From assembly GCA_038255145.1 (NCBI GenBank), contig JBBSLP010000001.1, forward strand, positions 1 through 64,000: a DNA stretch of 64,000 nucleotides. The letters are read 5' to 3'. The position numbers and the translations under genes were made by a program. Shown one piece after another: positions 43,801 through 52,665 of this stretch (positions within the stretch are counted from its first letter, which is position 1; every line of letters begins with the position of its first letter). A model generated the notes under the pieces. That model saw only the letters and a list, made by a program, of their open reading frames with translations. It did no database searches and was not told the DNA's origin. This DNA comes from WHTX01 sp038255145 (GTDB lineage Bacteria; Actinomycetota; Acidimicrobiia; Acidimicrobiales; CAIXPF01).

Positions 43801-44561
43801 TCCGCATCGCCGCCGTAGGAGACGTCCACGCCGGGCTGGACTCGCAGCGCCAGATCGCCCCCGGCTTCGAGGGCATCGGAGAGCGGGCCGACGTGCTGTT
43901 GCTGGCCGGGGACCTGACCCGGTGCGGGACCCCGGAGGAGGCCAAGGTCTTCGCTGACGAGCTGGCCGAGGTCGCCATCCCCAAGCTGGCCATCCTCGGC
44001 AACCACGACCACCACGACGAGCGGGTGGACGAGGTCATCGCCGCCCTGACCGAGGGGGGGATCGAGGTCATCGACGGGACCAACAAGGTGCTCGAGGTGG
44101 CTGGGGCCCGTCTGGGCGTGGCCGGGGCCAAGGGCTTCGGTGGTGGGTTCGCCGGGGCCTGTGGCTCGGCCTTCGGCGAGCCCGAGATGAAGGCCTTCGC
44201 CCGCCACACCATGGAGCTGTCGGACCGGCTCGAGGACTCACTGCGCGACCTCGATGACGTCGACGTGCGGGTGGCGCTGTTGCACTACTCCCCCATCCCC
44301 GAGACCCTGGTGGGCGAGCGACTGGAGATCTACCCCTTCCTGGGCAGCTACCTGCTGGCCGAGGCCGTCGATGCCGCCGGCGCCCACCTCGTGTTGCACG
44401 GCCACGCCCACGCCGGCACCGAGCACGGCGTCACCCCCGGTGGGGTGCCGGTGCGCAACGTGGCCCAGCCCGTGATCGGCGCCGCCTACCGGGTGTACAC
44501 GGTGGCCACCGACGGCTCCCTGCCCATGCACAGCGCCACCGTGCCGCCCCACCCCCACTGA
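43797..44561 (+). CDS. Metallophosphoesterase
   Basis: 254 residues. All calcineurin-like metal motifs are present: GDVHAG (about 7-12), GDLTR, GNHDHH and GHAHAG. Hence a dinuclear-metal phosphohydrolase, cytoplasmic. GTG start in a GTGA overlap. The substrate is unknown; the linked nucleotidyltransferase suggests a nucleotide or nucleotidylated product. Confidence 0.88.
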   Translation: MIRIAAVGDVHAGLDSQRQIAPGFEGIGERADVLLLAGDLTRCGTPEEAKVFADELAEVAIPKLAILGNHDHHDERVDEVIAALTEGGIEVIDGTNKVLEVAGARLGVAGAKGFGGGFAGACGSAFGEPEMKAFARHTMELSDRLEDSLRDLDDVDVRVALLHYSPIPETLVGERLEIYPFLGSYLLAEAVDAAGAHLVLHGHAHAGTEHGVTPGGVPVRNVAQPVIGAAYRVYTVATDGSLPMHSATVPPHPH

Positions 44562-44961
44562 GCGGTCGGCGGCGGGTGGCCGCTGCGGCCGGGCCACCTG
44601 GCGGCGGGCGCTCGGCCGGCGAACCGAACGCGTGCACCCGTCCTCTCGGGACGGGCTCATGCGTTCAGTCGCGGACAGCAACTCCATCGCCTGGCGCGTG
44701 TCGTGATGTGGTTCCACCAGGCGGGCGCGTCGGTCTCCGGGCGGACGCGGGCGAGGTACGCCGCCCGGTAGTCCTCGTCCGCGGTGCCGTAGAACACGCT
44801 GGCGAGCGCCACGGGCCACCGGGCCACCGGGCCACCGGGCCACCGGGCATATGGCGGCCGGCCCGTTCGGCCGAATCGATATCGAATCGGAGCAACGGAC
44901 GGCGGGGTGATCTCACTCTGAGGAGTGCTACTGACCGTGGTCGACAGGTCATGGAGAAATG
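44562..44961. other. Gap upstream of the HNH gene: gene debris and repeats
   Basis: No intact gene. On the minus strand a stretch reading VFYGTADEDYRAAYLARVRP...AWWNHI (about 44690-44815) looks like a coding remnant of unknown family. Next to it are four 8-bp repeats and the second copy of the CGAATCGA-type motif (44872-44889). The last ~70 bases are AT-rich promoter DNA. Confidence 0.45.
44813..44844. repeat. Four tandem copies of GGGCCACC
   Basis: Four exact 8-bp units in a row, followed by half a unit. Such arrays can change length by slippage. They sit in a non-coding gap. Confidence 0.85.
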
Positions 44962-44977
44962 TCGAACATCTGTTCGT
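44962..44977 (+). promoter_or_regulatory. SOS (LexA) box upstream of the HNH gene
   Basis: TCGAACATCTGTTCGT matches the actinobacterial LexA palindrome TCGAAC-N4-GTTCGA with one terminal mismatch. It lies 24 bases before the ATG and overlaps a plausible -10 (GAACAT) that is 17 bases from TCGACA (44941-44946). DNA-damage induction is expected; SOS boxes before REP13E12-type genes are known in mycobacteria. Confidence 0.75.
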
Positions 44978-45000
44978 AATTGCCTCATAACCCTGCTAAC

Positions 45001-46206
45001 ATGGCCCACATGGCGGCCGGCGAAGACCTCGACATCGAGGCGTGGATCATGACGTTGGCCGCCGTCGACGAAGACGAGATCCGCCGCCTCGGCGTACGGC
45101 AACTGGCGTTGGACGCCGCCCGCCTGGTCAACGCTGCGTCCGCGTTCGCCGCGCTCACCAGCGACGCGCTCGACCGCAGCGACGAATGGGCCGCGGGCGG
45201 GGCGACATCGGCGGCCCAGTGGCTGGCCGCCCGCACCGGGAGCGCCCCACGCGTCCACCGGGGTCGGATCCGAGACGGGAAGGCCCTGCGCCTGCTGCCC
45301 TCGCTGGCCCCACCGGCCCGGGCGGGGACCCTGTCTGCCGAGCACGTGCGCTCAGTGTCAGCGTGCGTGGCCAAACACCCGACCCTGGCTGTCGAGGACG
45401 CGGCGGCCCTGGTCGGCCAGGCGCTCGAGCTCGACGCGCCGGCCTACGCCATCGCCACCCGCCGGTGGACTGAACAAGCTGACAACGCCGCTGAACTGCC
45501 TGGATCTACTCCTGATCCCCACTCCGAGCTCTTCCACGCCACCACGGCCGACGACTGCGGTGAACTGCAGGGGACCTTCGCCCCCGATGACAACGCCATC
45601 CTCGCCGCCGGCATCCAGGCCGGGTTCGACCGCCTCCTCCGCGCCGCCCATGATGGCGACCCCGCCCTCGCCGGCAAGTCCGCCTCCGCTCTGCGAGCCA
45701 TGGCGCTCGTCGACCTCGTGGCCCAGTCCATGCGACGCGAACCGTCCGAACGCTCAGTGCCGGACAGGTACCGGGTTGCGGTGACCGTGCCCTACGACGT
45801 GGCCAGTGAGCCGCCCATGGCGACGTGTGACGCCACCATGTTCCGGGTCGTGCTCAACGCTGACGGTGAGGTTCTCGACGTCGGGCGGGACACCCCGCGA
45901 TGGCCCCGTGGTGTTCGTCGGGCTGTCACCATCCGTGACCAGGGGTGCATCTTCCCCGGCTGCGATCGCCCACCAGGGCATTGCGACATCCACCACTGTC
46001 GACCCTGGGAACACGGCGGCGAGACCAAGGTCGACAACGGCGCTCTGCTGTGTCGAAGACATCACACCTTCCTCCACAAAGAGAGATGGTCCATCGAGTT
46101 CCATGGTCGACGGCCACAGGTCCACCGGCCGGACGGCAGCGTGTTCACCATCGTGCCCTGGCGTGCCGACGCGCCCGGTGACGGCCCGAACGAGGAGGCC
46201 GCATGA
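45001..46206 (+). CDS. DUF222/HNH endonuclease protein (REP13E12-like)
   Basis: 401 residues. N-terminal helical DUF222 region (about 10-300), then an HNH nuclease motif near 310-360: RDQGCIFPGCDRPPGHCDIHHCRPWEHGGETKVDNGALLCRRHHTFLH. The paired cysteines hold the zinc, and the HH/N/H residues are intact. This family is repeated in many actinobacterial genomes and is probably a mobile or DNA-processing element. ATG 45001 or 45010 are both possible. An SOS box lies upstream. Confidence 0.9.
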   Translation: MAHMAAGEDLDIEAWIMTLAAVDEDEIRRLGVRQLALDAARLVNAASAFAALTSDALDRSDEWAAGGATSAAQWLAARTGSAPRVHRGRIRDGKALRLLPSLAPPARAGTLSAEHVRSVSACVAKHPTLAVEDAAALVGQALELDAPAYAIATRRWTEQADNAAELPGSTPDPHSELFHATTADDCGELQGTFAPDDNAILAAGIQAGFDRLLRAAHDGDPALAGKSASALRAMALVDLVAQSMRREPSERSVPDRYRVAVTVPYDVASEPPMATCDATMFRVVLNADGEVLDVGRDTPRWPRGVRRAVTIRDQGCIFPGCDRPPGHCDIHHCRPWEHGGETKVDNGALLCRRHHTFLHKERWSIEFHGRRPQVHRPDGSVFTIVPWRADAPGDGPNEEAA

Positions 46207-46278
46207 TCCGGACAGCGGACGAGCCACCGGCCCGGCAGCAGCGGGGCGGCGGCGAGAACCCGGCACCCGGACGCCACC

Positions 46279-46325
46279 GGGGCCGGGAGCAGTGGGGTCT
46301 CCACACCCACACCGCTCCCGGCCTC
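46279..46325. terminator. Bidirectional hairpin between convergent genes
   Basis: A 10-bp perfect stem GGCCGGGAGC / GCTCCCGGCC, extendable by two pairs, encloses a 23-base loop that can itself pair partly. It lies between the HNH gene and the isochorismatase gene and could terminate both. Confidence 0.65.
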
Positions 46326-46362
46326 GGCGATCGTGAGGCACCACACCCAGGGGGCGCCAGGC

Positions 46363-47049
46363 TCAGGCGCCGATGGCCTGCAACAGGTGCTCGGAGGGAG
46401 CGATGGCGCCGAAGACGCCGCCCTGCATGGTGACCATCTTGAGGGCGGCTTCGTAGTTGCCCTTGTCGGTGGCTCCGGTGCAGTCGGTCAGCAGCAGGCA
46501 CTCGTAGCCCCGGTCGTTGGCGTCACGCATGGTCGTGTGCACGCACACGTCGGTGGTGATGCCGGTGAAGACCAGGTGGGTGATGCCCGCCGTGCGCAAC
46601 AACAGGTCGAGGTCGGTGGCGTAGAAGGACCCCTTGCCGGGCTTGTCGATGATGAGCTCGCCGTCGATGGGGGCGACCTCGGGCACGATCTCCCAGCCCG
46701 GCTCCCCCCGTACGAGGATGCGCCCACAGGCACTGACGTCACCGATGCCGGCGTTGATGCGCTTGGAGCGCCACAGCTTGTTGGGCGGGCAGTCCGACAG
46801 GTCGGGCCGGTGCCCTTCACGGGTGTGGATGATGGTCCACCCCTCGTTGCGGGCCGCGTCCAGCACCCGGGCGGTGGGCTCGAGCCCGGCCCGGGTCAGG
46901 GACAGGTCGTAACCCATCGAATCCACGTAGCCACCAGGCCCGCAGAAGTCGACCTGCCAGTCGATGAGCACCAGGGCTGTCCGGGCGGGATCGATGGGAC
47001 CGTCGTAGGGCCAGGGGTAGGGGTTGGCGTCGACGACGCGCTCGGTCAT
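46363..47049 (-). CDS. Isochorismatase-family amidohydrolase, biuret hydrolase-like
   Basis: 228 residues. Catalytic Asp30 (LIDWQVDF), Lys139 (DKPGKGSF) and Cys169 (ITTDVCVHT) are intact, with a cis-peptide motif before the Cys. The pattern DANPYPWPYDG, GYVDSMGYDLSL, TREGHRPDLSD and GRILVRGEPGW is what I recall of biuret and N-carbamoyl amide hydrolases. It probably cleaves a ureido/amide compound to release ammonia. Last gene of the operon, ATGA-overlapped with an inactive-looking paralogue. Confidence 0.85.
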   Translation of the reverse strand: MTERVVDANPYPWPYDGPIDPARTALVLIDWQVDFCGPGGYVDSMGYDLSLTRAGLEPTARVLDAARNEGWTIIHTREGHRPDLSDCPPNKLWRSKRINAGIGDVSACGRILVRGEPGWEIVPEVAPIDGELIIDKPGKGSFYATDLDLLLRTAGITHLVFTGITTDVCVHTTMRDANDRGYECLLLTDCTGATDKGNYEAALKMVTMQGGVFGAIAPSEHLLQAIGA

Positions 47050-47693
47050 GGCTGCTCCCGGGTCTGCAGGGCGTTGGGCAGGTCAGCGTGAGGTTGGAGG
47101 AGGGCAAGGGCGGCCAGCAGCTCGGTACTGGTGCCGATGGCGCCGAAGATGCCGCCCGACATGGTGATGCTGGACAGCGCCCCGGCTGCGGTGTCGTCAC
47201 CGAAGGGGGCGACGGCGTCGACCAGGGTCAGGCACTCGTAGCCCCGGTCGTTGGCCCCCCGCAGGGTGCACTCGACGGTGGCCTCGTAGCCGTAGCCGAC
47301 CAGGACCAGCCGGTCGAGGCCCCGACGGCGCAGCTCGTGGTCGAGCGTGCTGCCGAAGAAGCCGTCCATGCCCACGGCTGCGACCACGACGTCGGCCACG
47401 CCAGCGATGTCGAGCGGGTCGGCCTCCGGGGTACCGGGCAGCGGGGGCAGGGCGGGGCGGGGGCCCCGGTCCAGCACCACTGTGGGGGCCAGATGGGTCA
47501 CGACGACGATCTGGCCACCGGTGGCCCGCACCGCGGCCGCCACCCGGTCGATGACCGCAGCCACGGCGTCGACGTGGAGCGAGCGGCCCCGCCAGGCCGG
47601 CTGGGCCCCGGCCACCACCAGAGCGGTGCGTCGGGGGTCCAGCCGGCCGTCATAGGGCCACGGATAAGGATCGGTGCGATCGACCGTGTTCAT
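47046..47693 (-). CDS. Isochorismatase-fold paralogue lacking the catalytic triad
   Basis: 215 residues, clearly related to the next gene: shared DPYPWPYDG start, ANDRGYECL helix and SGGIFGAIGTS end. The three catalytic positions are changed: Asp to Gly29 (VAGAQPAW), Lys to Met109 (VGMDGF), Cys to Thr139 (GYGYEATVE). About 13 residues shorter, mainly in the substrate loop. It is probably a pseudoenzyme, perhaps a structural or regulatory partner of the active paralogue; the frame is intact, so it is under selection or very recent. Confidence 0.85.
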   Translation of the reverse strand: MNTVDRTDPYPWPYDGRLDPRRTALVVAGAQPAWRGRSLHVDAVAAVIDRVAAAVRATGGQIVVVTHLAPTVVLDRGPRPALPPLPGTPEADPLDIAGVADVVVAAVGMDGFFGSTLDHELRRRGLDRLVLVGYGYEATVECTLRGANDRGYECLTLVDAVAPFGDDTAAGALSSITMSGGIFGAIGTSTELLAALALLQPHADLPNALQTREQP

Positions 47694-47717
47694 CGCGGTG
47701 ATGTCCGGGAGCCCAGA

Positions 47718-48887
47718 TCAGGACTTGGGGATGTTGCCGACGACGCCCTTGATGAAGTAGCCCATCGAGTCGACGGCGGCGGCGTCCAACGTGGTCCCGG
47801 CAGGCACGACGGGCTTGCCGTCCTGGCCGTCGATGGGCCCGGTGAACACCGACTGGGTCTTGGAGAAGCCGGCCTTGGCCGTGTCCACGGCCTTCTTCAC
47901 GTCGGCGGGCACCTTGGAGCCGAACTCGGACTCGACGAAGGGGTTCTCGCCCGAGGCGAAGCCGGCCCGGTAGTTGGCGTTGTACTTCGAACCGGTGAAG
48001 TCCCCGTCGATGGCCGTCTTCACGATGTCGTTGTAGAGGGCGTCCCACGACCACTCCGAACCGGCGATCCAGCCGTTGGGGGCCAGGCTGGAGGCGTCGG
48101 CGTGGTAGCCGACGATCATGGCCCCGGCGGCCTCGGCCGCCTTGACCACGGTGGCCTGGCAGTCCTGGTGCTGGGTCAGTACGTCGACCCCCTGGCCCAA
48201 CAGGCTGGCGGCGGCATCGGCCTGCTTGGCCGGGTCACACCAGTTGCTGGTGTTGACGGTGATGGTCTCAGCCGCAGGGTTGACCGACCTGGCGCCCAAC
48301 TCGAAGGCGTTGATGTTGGCCAGGGTCTGGGGGATGGGGAAGGCGTACACGTAGCCCAGCTTGTTGGACTTCGTCATCTTCCCGGCCACGATCCCCGCCA
48401 GGTACACCGGCTCGTACACGGTGCCGAAGAAGGTGCCCTCGTTGGGGGTGATGGTCCCGCTGATGGTGTTGCCCTGCTGCACCACGACCACGTCGGGGTG
48501 GGCGGCAGCGACCTGCACGGCGGCGTCGAGGTGGCCGTAGCTGGTGGCGAAGAGGACCTTGGCCCCCTTGGCGATCATGCCCTCCATGACCCGGGCGGCC
48601 TCGTCGGTCTCGGGCACGTTCTCGGCGGTGATGACCTCGATGTCGGGGAAGGCCTTCTTCACGGCCTGCGAACCGGCGTAGGCGGCCTGGTTGTAGCCAT
48701 AGTCGTCCTTGGGGCCGACGAAGATGAAGCCGACGGCCTCGGACCCCTCGCCGGGGGCGGCGGTCGCGCCGTCCGCACCGGTGGTGGCCGAGGCGGCCCC
48801 GCCGTCGTTGCTGCTGCAGGCGCCGGCCACCAGGGCCAGTCCCGCGATCATCGCCACGGCGGCGCGTCTGCGAAGGGTGTTGCTCAC
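47718..48887 (-). CDS. BMP-family ABC transporter substrate-binding lipoprotein
   Basis: 389 residues. Lipobox VAGAC (Cys near 24), acidic linker, then a BMP/PnrA domain (GFIFVGPKDDYGYNQAAYAGSQAV; NWCDPAKQADAAASLLGQGVDVLTQHQDC). Relatives bind purine nucleosides or other bases. Here it would deliver a base, nucleoside or ureide to the downstream-encoded pathway. Separated by 114 bases from the upstream permease gene. Confidence 0.9.
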   Translation of the reverse strand: MSNTLRRRAAVAMIAGLALVAGACSSNDGGAASATTGADGATAAPGEGSEAVGFIFVGPKDDYGYNQAAYAGSQAVKKAFPDIEVITAENVPETDEAARVMEGMIAKGAKVLFATSYGHLDAAVQVAAAHPDVVVVQQGNTISGTITPNEGTFFGTVYEPVYLAGIVAGKMTKSNKLGYVYAFPIPQTLANINAFELGARSVNPAAETITVNTSNWCDPAKQADAAASLLGQGVDVLTQHQDCQATVVKAAEAAGAMIVGYHADASSLAPNGWIAGSEWSWDALYNDIVKTAIDGDFTGSKYNANYRAGFASGENPFVESEFGSKVPADVKKAVDTAKAGFSKTQSVFTGPIDGQDGKPVVPAGTTLDAAAVDSMGYFIKGVVGNIPKS

Positions 48888-49001
48888 GGTGATGTGCCTT
48901 CTTTCATGACCTGGTCTATGAGGGAGGAGACGCGGCAGGGGAAGCCCCCCGCCGCTGGTACCGCAGCCGCAGCTACGGCCGCAGCTGGTGCGCGGGAGCT
49001 G

Positions 49002-49919
49002 CTAGCCGAAGACGGCTTTGAGGCCTTCGGGGACCTGGGCGGCCCGCTTGCGGCCCAGGGCCACGAGCACGACGATGATGGCCAGGTAGGGGATCGACGC
49101 CAGGGCGAACTGGTTGTTCAGCACGGGGATGTCGACGTTGCGGGCCTGCAGGGCCGGGGACAGGGCCAGAGCGGCTCCGAACAGGTAGGCCCCGGCCGCC
49201 ACCTTGAGGGGCTGGCGGGCGGCGAAGATGACCACGGCGCAGGCGATGAAACCCCGGCCCTGGGTCATGTTCTCGAACCACGAGTTGGCGTAGGCCGTGG
49301 ACAGCTGGGCACCGCCGATGCCGGCGAGCATGCCGCCGAGGATGACAGCGATGAACTGCACCCGCAGGGCGGGGTGGCCGTAGGTCTCCAACACCTCGCT
49401 GCGCTCCCCCGCCCCCCGGATCAACATGCCCCAGCGGCTGCGGTACAGCACCCACCAGGCCGCCGGTACCAACAGGTACGACAGGTACGTCAGCGGGTCG
49501 TGCTGGAAGAACACCTCGCCGATGAAGGGGATCTTGGACAGGCCGGGGATGTTCCAGACCGTGAACGAGTTCACCGTCCTGGACACGTAGGCCGCCCCGT
49601 AGAGCGAGGTCAGGCCCAGACCGAGGAACACCACCACCAGGCCCGTGGCCAGCTGGTTCGACTTGCGGGTGAGCACGAACCAGGCGTGGATGGCGGCCAT
49701 CATGCCGCCGCCCACGGCGGCGCCGATGAGGCCCACCCAGGGGTTGCCGGCCTCGGCCGTCACCGCGTAGCCGGCCAGGGCGCCCACGAGCATGGAGCCC
49801 TCGGTGCCCAGGTTGACCACTCCGGCCGATTCGGAGAAGGACTCCCCGATGGCCGCGTACATGATGCAGGTTCCGCCGGAGATGGCCCCGGCCATCACCT
49901 CGGTGACCAGGCTGCTCAT
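49002..49919 (-). CDS. Nucleoside-type ABC transporter permease (second subunit)
   Basis: 305 residues, about eight membrane helices. Opening AGAISGGTCIMYAAIGESFSESAGVVNLGTEGSMLVGAL is the BPD_transp_2/YufQ signature. The ATG at 49919 overlaps the stop of the other permease (ATGA). It pairs with the 352-residue permease to form the pore. Confidence 0.9.
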   Translation of the reverse strand: MSSLVTEVMAGAISGGTCIMYAAIGESFSESAGVVNLGTEGSMLVGALAGYAVTAEAGNPWVGLIGAAVGGGMMAAIHAWFVLTRKSNQLATGLVVVFLGLGLTSLYGAAYVSRTVNSFTVWNIPGLSKIPFIGEVFFQHDPLTYLSYLLVPAAWWVLYRSRWGMLIRGAGERSEVLETYGHPALRVQFIAVILGGMLAGIGGAQLSTAYANSWFENMTQGRGFIACAVVIFAARQPLKVAAGAYLFGAALALSPALQARNVDIPVLNNQFALASIPYLAIIVVLVALGRKRAAQVPEGLKAVFG

Positions 49920-50974
49920 CGAACCCCCTCCTTCTTCGCCGTCCAACCGAACACGGCCAGCAGCACCAGGGCCATCAGCACGTTCACCGTGGCCGCCGGC
50001 AGCTGGGAATCGAGCTGCAGGCTGTCGCCCGAGATGGAGATCGCCGCCAGCACCAGGGCGGCCACCGCCACCTGGATGGGCTTGTGACGGGCCAGCCAGC
50101 TGGCCAGGAAGGCGATGTAGCCGTAGCTGGCCAGGAAGCCCGGGCGCAGCTTGAACTCGGCCCCGGCCAGCTGGGTGAAGCCACCGAGACCGGCCAGGGC
50201 GCCACCCACGGCCATGGCGCTGGCCAGCAGCACGGCCACCTTGAAGCCCGAGCGGCGGGCGGCCTCGGCGTTGCCCCCCACGACCTGGAGCTTGAAGCCC
50301 CACCGGGTCGAGCGCAGCACCCACCAGATGACGCCCGTGGCCACGACGGCCAGCAGGATGCCGGCGTGCACGGTGGCCTTGCCCAGGCTGAGCAGGGGCA
50401 GCCGCTCGGCCACGGGCAGGGCGGCCGACGTGGGCTGACCTCCGCCCTTGACGTCCTTCCACGGGTCGTAGATGAGGAAGAACATGACGTTGAGGGCCAC
50501 GTAGTTGAGCAGCAGGGTGGTGACGGCCTCGTTGATGCCCACCTTGACCCGCAGCAGGCCGGCGATCCCCGCCCAGATGGCGCCGCCACAAGCGGCGGCG
50601 ACGGCCATGAGCACCAGGGTCATGGTCCCGGGCCAGGCCCCGTCCGACAGCCGGGCCACCCAGGCCGCGGCCACCCCGCCGATGATGAGCTGGCCCTCGC
50701 CCCCCACGTTGACCAGGCCGGCCCGGGCGGGCACGGCCACGGCCAGGGCGGCGAGGATGAGGGGGGTGGCCTTGACGACGATGCCCGACAGGGCGGTGTC
50801 CCTGGTCAGGCTCTCGAACATGGAGCTGTAGGCGTCGATGGGGTTGGCGCCCTTGGTCCACATGAGGACACCGAAGATGACGAGGGCGCCGAAGATGGCC
50901 GCCACCCAGCGGCCGATGGCGATGATGGCGGGGTGGACCTCGGTCTTGGCCGGGGCGAAGGTGGCCGTGGTCAT
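49916..50974 (-). CDS. Nucleoside-type ABC transporter permease (first subunit)
   Basis: 352 residues, about nine membrane helices. ATPLILAALAVAVPARAGLVNVGGEGQLIIGG and VGINEAVTTLLLNYVALN are typical of the YufP/BPD_transp_2 subfamily used for nucleosides and bases. ATGA overlaps on both sides. Confidence 0.9.
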   Translation of the reverse strand: MTTATFAPAKTEVHPAIIAIGRWVAAIFGALVIFGVLMWTKGANPIDAYSSMFESLTRDTALSGIVVKATPLILAALAVAVPARAGLVNVGGEGQLIIGGVAAAWVARLSDGAWPGTMTLVLMAVAAACGGAIWAGIAGLLRVKVGINEAVTTLLLNYVALNVMFFLIYDPWKDVKGGGQPTSAALPVAERLPLLSLGKATVHAGILLAVVATGVIWWVLRSTRWGFKLQVVGGNAEAARRSGFKVAVLLASAMAVGGALAGLGGFTQLAGAEFKLRPGFLASYGYIAFLASWLARHKPIQVAVAALVLAAISISGDSLQLDSQLPAATVNVLMALVLLAVFGWTAKKEGVR

Positions 50975-52599
50975 GACGCCACCGCGGCGCTGGTGGCGTC
51001 GGCCATGACGGCCGGGTCCATGGTCGCGGCCGCAGCCCGGCCTTCGAGCATGAGGCGTCCGATCTGGTAGCGGTCGGCATCGGCCGGGGTGACGATGCCG
51101 GCGATCTCCCCCTCGTGGAGCACGACGATGCGGTCCGACAGGGACAGCAGCTCGTCGATGTCCTCGGAGATGACCATGACCCCCGCCCCGTTGGCCCGCT
51201 GCTCGAGCAGCAGCTCCTGGGTGCGGCGGGTGGTGGCGATGTCGAGGCCCCGGCTGGGATAGGCCGCCACGACCAGGGCGGTCTGGCTGCCCAGGGCCCG
51301 CACGAGCATGACCCGCTGGATGTTGCCGCCCGACAGGGTGGCCACGACGCGGTCCGGCGCGGCCACGCCGAGCTGGGTGGCGGCATCGAGCTCGGCCAGG
51401 TGCTGGCGGGCCTTGCGCCAGTCGATGCCCAGGCCCTTCTTGTAGGCGGGCAGGTCACCGAGGGCGATGTGGGCCACCACGCTGAGCCCGGGGACGACGG
51501 CTTCGGTGATGGGGTCCTGGGGCACGCCGACGCCACCGAGGTCGATGGCTTCCTGCACGGCGCCGTGGCCCAGCTCCTTGCCGCCGATGCGCACCTGGCC
51601 GGCCGATGGCTGGGCCAGGCCCAACGCCACCTCGTACAGCTCGCGCTGGCCGTTGCCCGACACCCCGGCCACCCCCACCAGCTCACCGGGGCGGATCTCG
51701 AGGTCGACACCCTTGAGGCAGCTCTGGGGCCGCCCCGTGGTGGCCACCCCGCACAGCACGAGGGCCGGGGCCTCGTCGCTCTCCGGCGGCGCCACCCGGT
51801 CGGCGGGGATGGGCTTGACCGAACGGCCGACCATGGCCTCGATCAGCTCCTCGTCCGTCAGGTCCCGGGGGTCGACCCCACCGAGGATGACCTTGCCCCC
51901 CCGCAGGATGGTGCAGCGGTCGGCGATGGCCCGGGCCTCGTTGAGCTTGTGGGTGATGATGACCACCGACAGGCCCTGGCGACGCAGCTCGTCCACCGCT
52001 TCGAGCAGGGAGTCGACCTCCTGGGGGGCGAGCACGCTGGTGGGCTCGTCGAGGATGACCAGGCGGGCGCCGGCCATGAGCACCTTGAGGATCTCGACCC
52101 GCTGGCGCTCGCCGATGGCCAGGTCACGCACGTAGGCGTTGGGGTCCACCTGCATGCCGTAGCGGGTGGCGGCCTCGGAGATGGAGGCGGCCAGGCCCTT
52201 GCGGTCGAGGCGGGGGCCGTGCAGCTCGAGGGCCAGGGCGATGTTCTCGGTCACCGTGAAGGCGTTGATCAACCGCATGTCCTGGAAGACCATGCCGATG
52301 CCGTTGGCCCGGGCCACGGCCGGCGAGGTGATCTCCACCTGCTGCAGGTGGATGAGGAAGGTGCCGTCGTCGGCCACGTAGGTGCCGTACATCATCTTCA
52401 TGAGGGTGCTCTTGCCGGCGCCGTTCTCGCCGAGCACGGCGTGCACCTCCCCCGCGGCCACCGCGATGTCGACGGCGTCGTTGGCCACCAGGTCGCCGAA
52501 GCGCTTGGTGATGCCCTTGCCCTCGAGGCGGTTCCCCGACGGCCTGTCCTCGTCCGTTGCGGTGGCGGCCGGTGGACCGGTCGCCGAGGTGAACGTCAT
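50971..52599 (-). CDS. Nucleoside-type ABC ATPase with two ATP-binding domains
   Basis: 542 residues. Domain 1 (about 25-265) has Walker A GENGAGKST, signature AIGERQRVE and Walker B LVILDEPTSVL. Domain 2 (about 285-520) has a degenerate P-loop (GVSGNGQRE), signature LSGGNIQRV and an altered Walker B (VVAAYPSRGLD), as is usual in sugar/nucleoside double ATPases. It drives the two permeases. First of the transporter genes after the regulator. Confidence 0.9.
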   Translation of the reverse strand: MTFTSATGPPAATATDEDRPSGNRLEGKGITKRFGDLVANDAVDIAVAAGEVHAVLGENGAGKSTLMKMMYGTYVADDGTFLIHLQQVEITSPAVARANGIGMVFQDMRLINAFTVTENIALALELHGPRLDRKGLAASISEAATRYGMQVDPNAYVRDLAIGERQRVEILKVLMAGARLVILDEPTSVLAPQEVDSLLEAVDELRRQGLSVVIITHKLNEARAIADRCTILRGGKVILGGVDPRDLTDEELIEAMVGRSVKPIPADRVAPPESDEAPALVLCGVATTGRPQSCLKGVDLEIRPGELVGVAGVSGNGQRELYEVALGLAQPSAGQVRIGGKELGHGAVQEAIDLGGVGVPQDPITEAVVPGLSVVAHIALGDLPAYKKGLGIDWRKARQHLAELDAATQLGVAAPDRVVATLSGGNIQRVMLVRALGSQTALVVAAYPSRGLDIATTRRTQELLLEQRANGAGVMVISEDIDELLSLSDRIVVLHEGEIAGIVTPADADRYQIGRLMLEGRAAAATMDPAVMADATSAAVAS

Positions 52600-52618
52600 G
52601 GGTGCCTTCCTTCCTGTG

Positions 52619-52665
52619 CGCGGTTCACGGTTTGCGGTTCACGGTTTGCGGGGTCACGGTTTGCG
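52619..52665. repeat. 14-15 bp tandem repeat spanning the GntR stop codon
   Basis: Three copies of gcggttcacggttt (the third with one extra base) run through the GntR stop. On the minus strand the last codons CGC AAA CCG TGA are effectively repeated downstream. It could arise by slippage. Confidence 0.75.

Noticed and set aside
44813..44844. CRISPR array
   Set aside because: 8-bp units without spacers; a simple tandem repeat.
47088..50087. Long plus-strand frame opposite the BMP-type ABC operon (about 999 codons)
   Set aside because: Antisense shadow; composition typical of reverse reading of GC-rich genes and no motifs.
49920..51710. Apparent N-terminal extension of the 305-residue permease gene to a 902-residue frame
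   Set aside because: The extension is the out-of-frame reading of the neighbouring permease and ATPase genes; the true start is the ATG at 49919.
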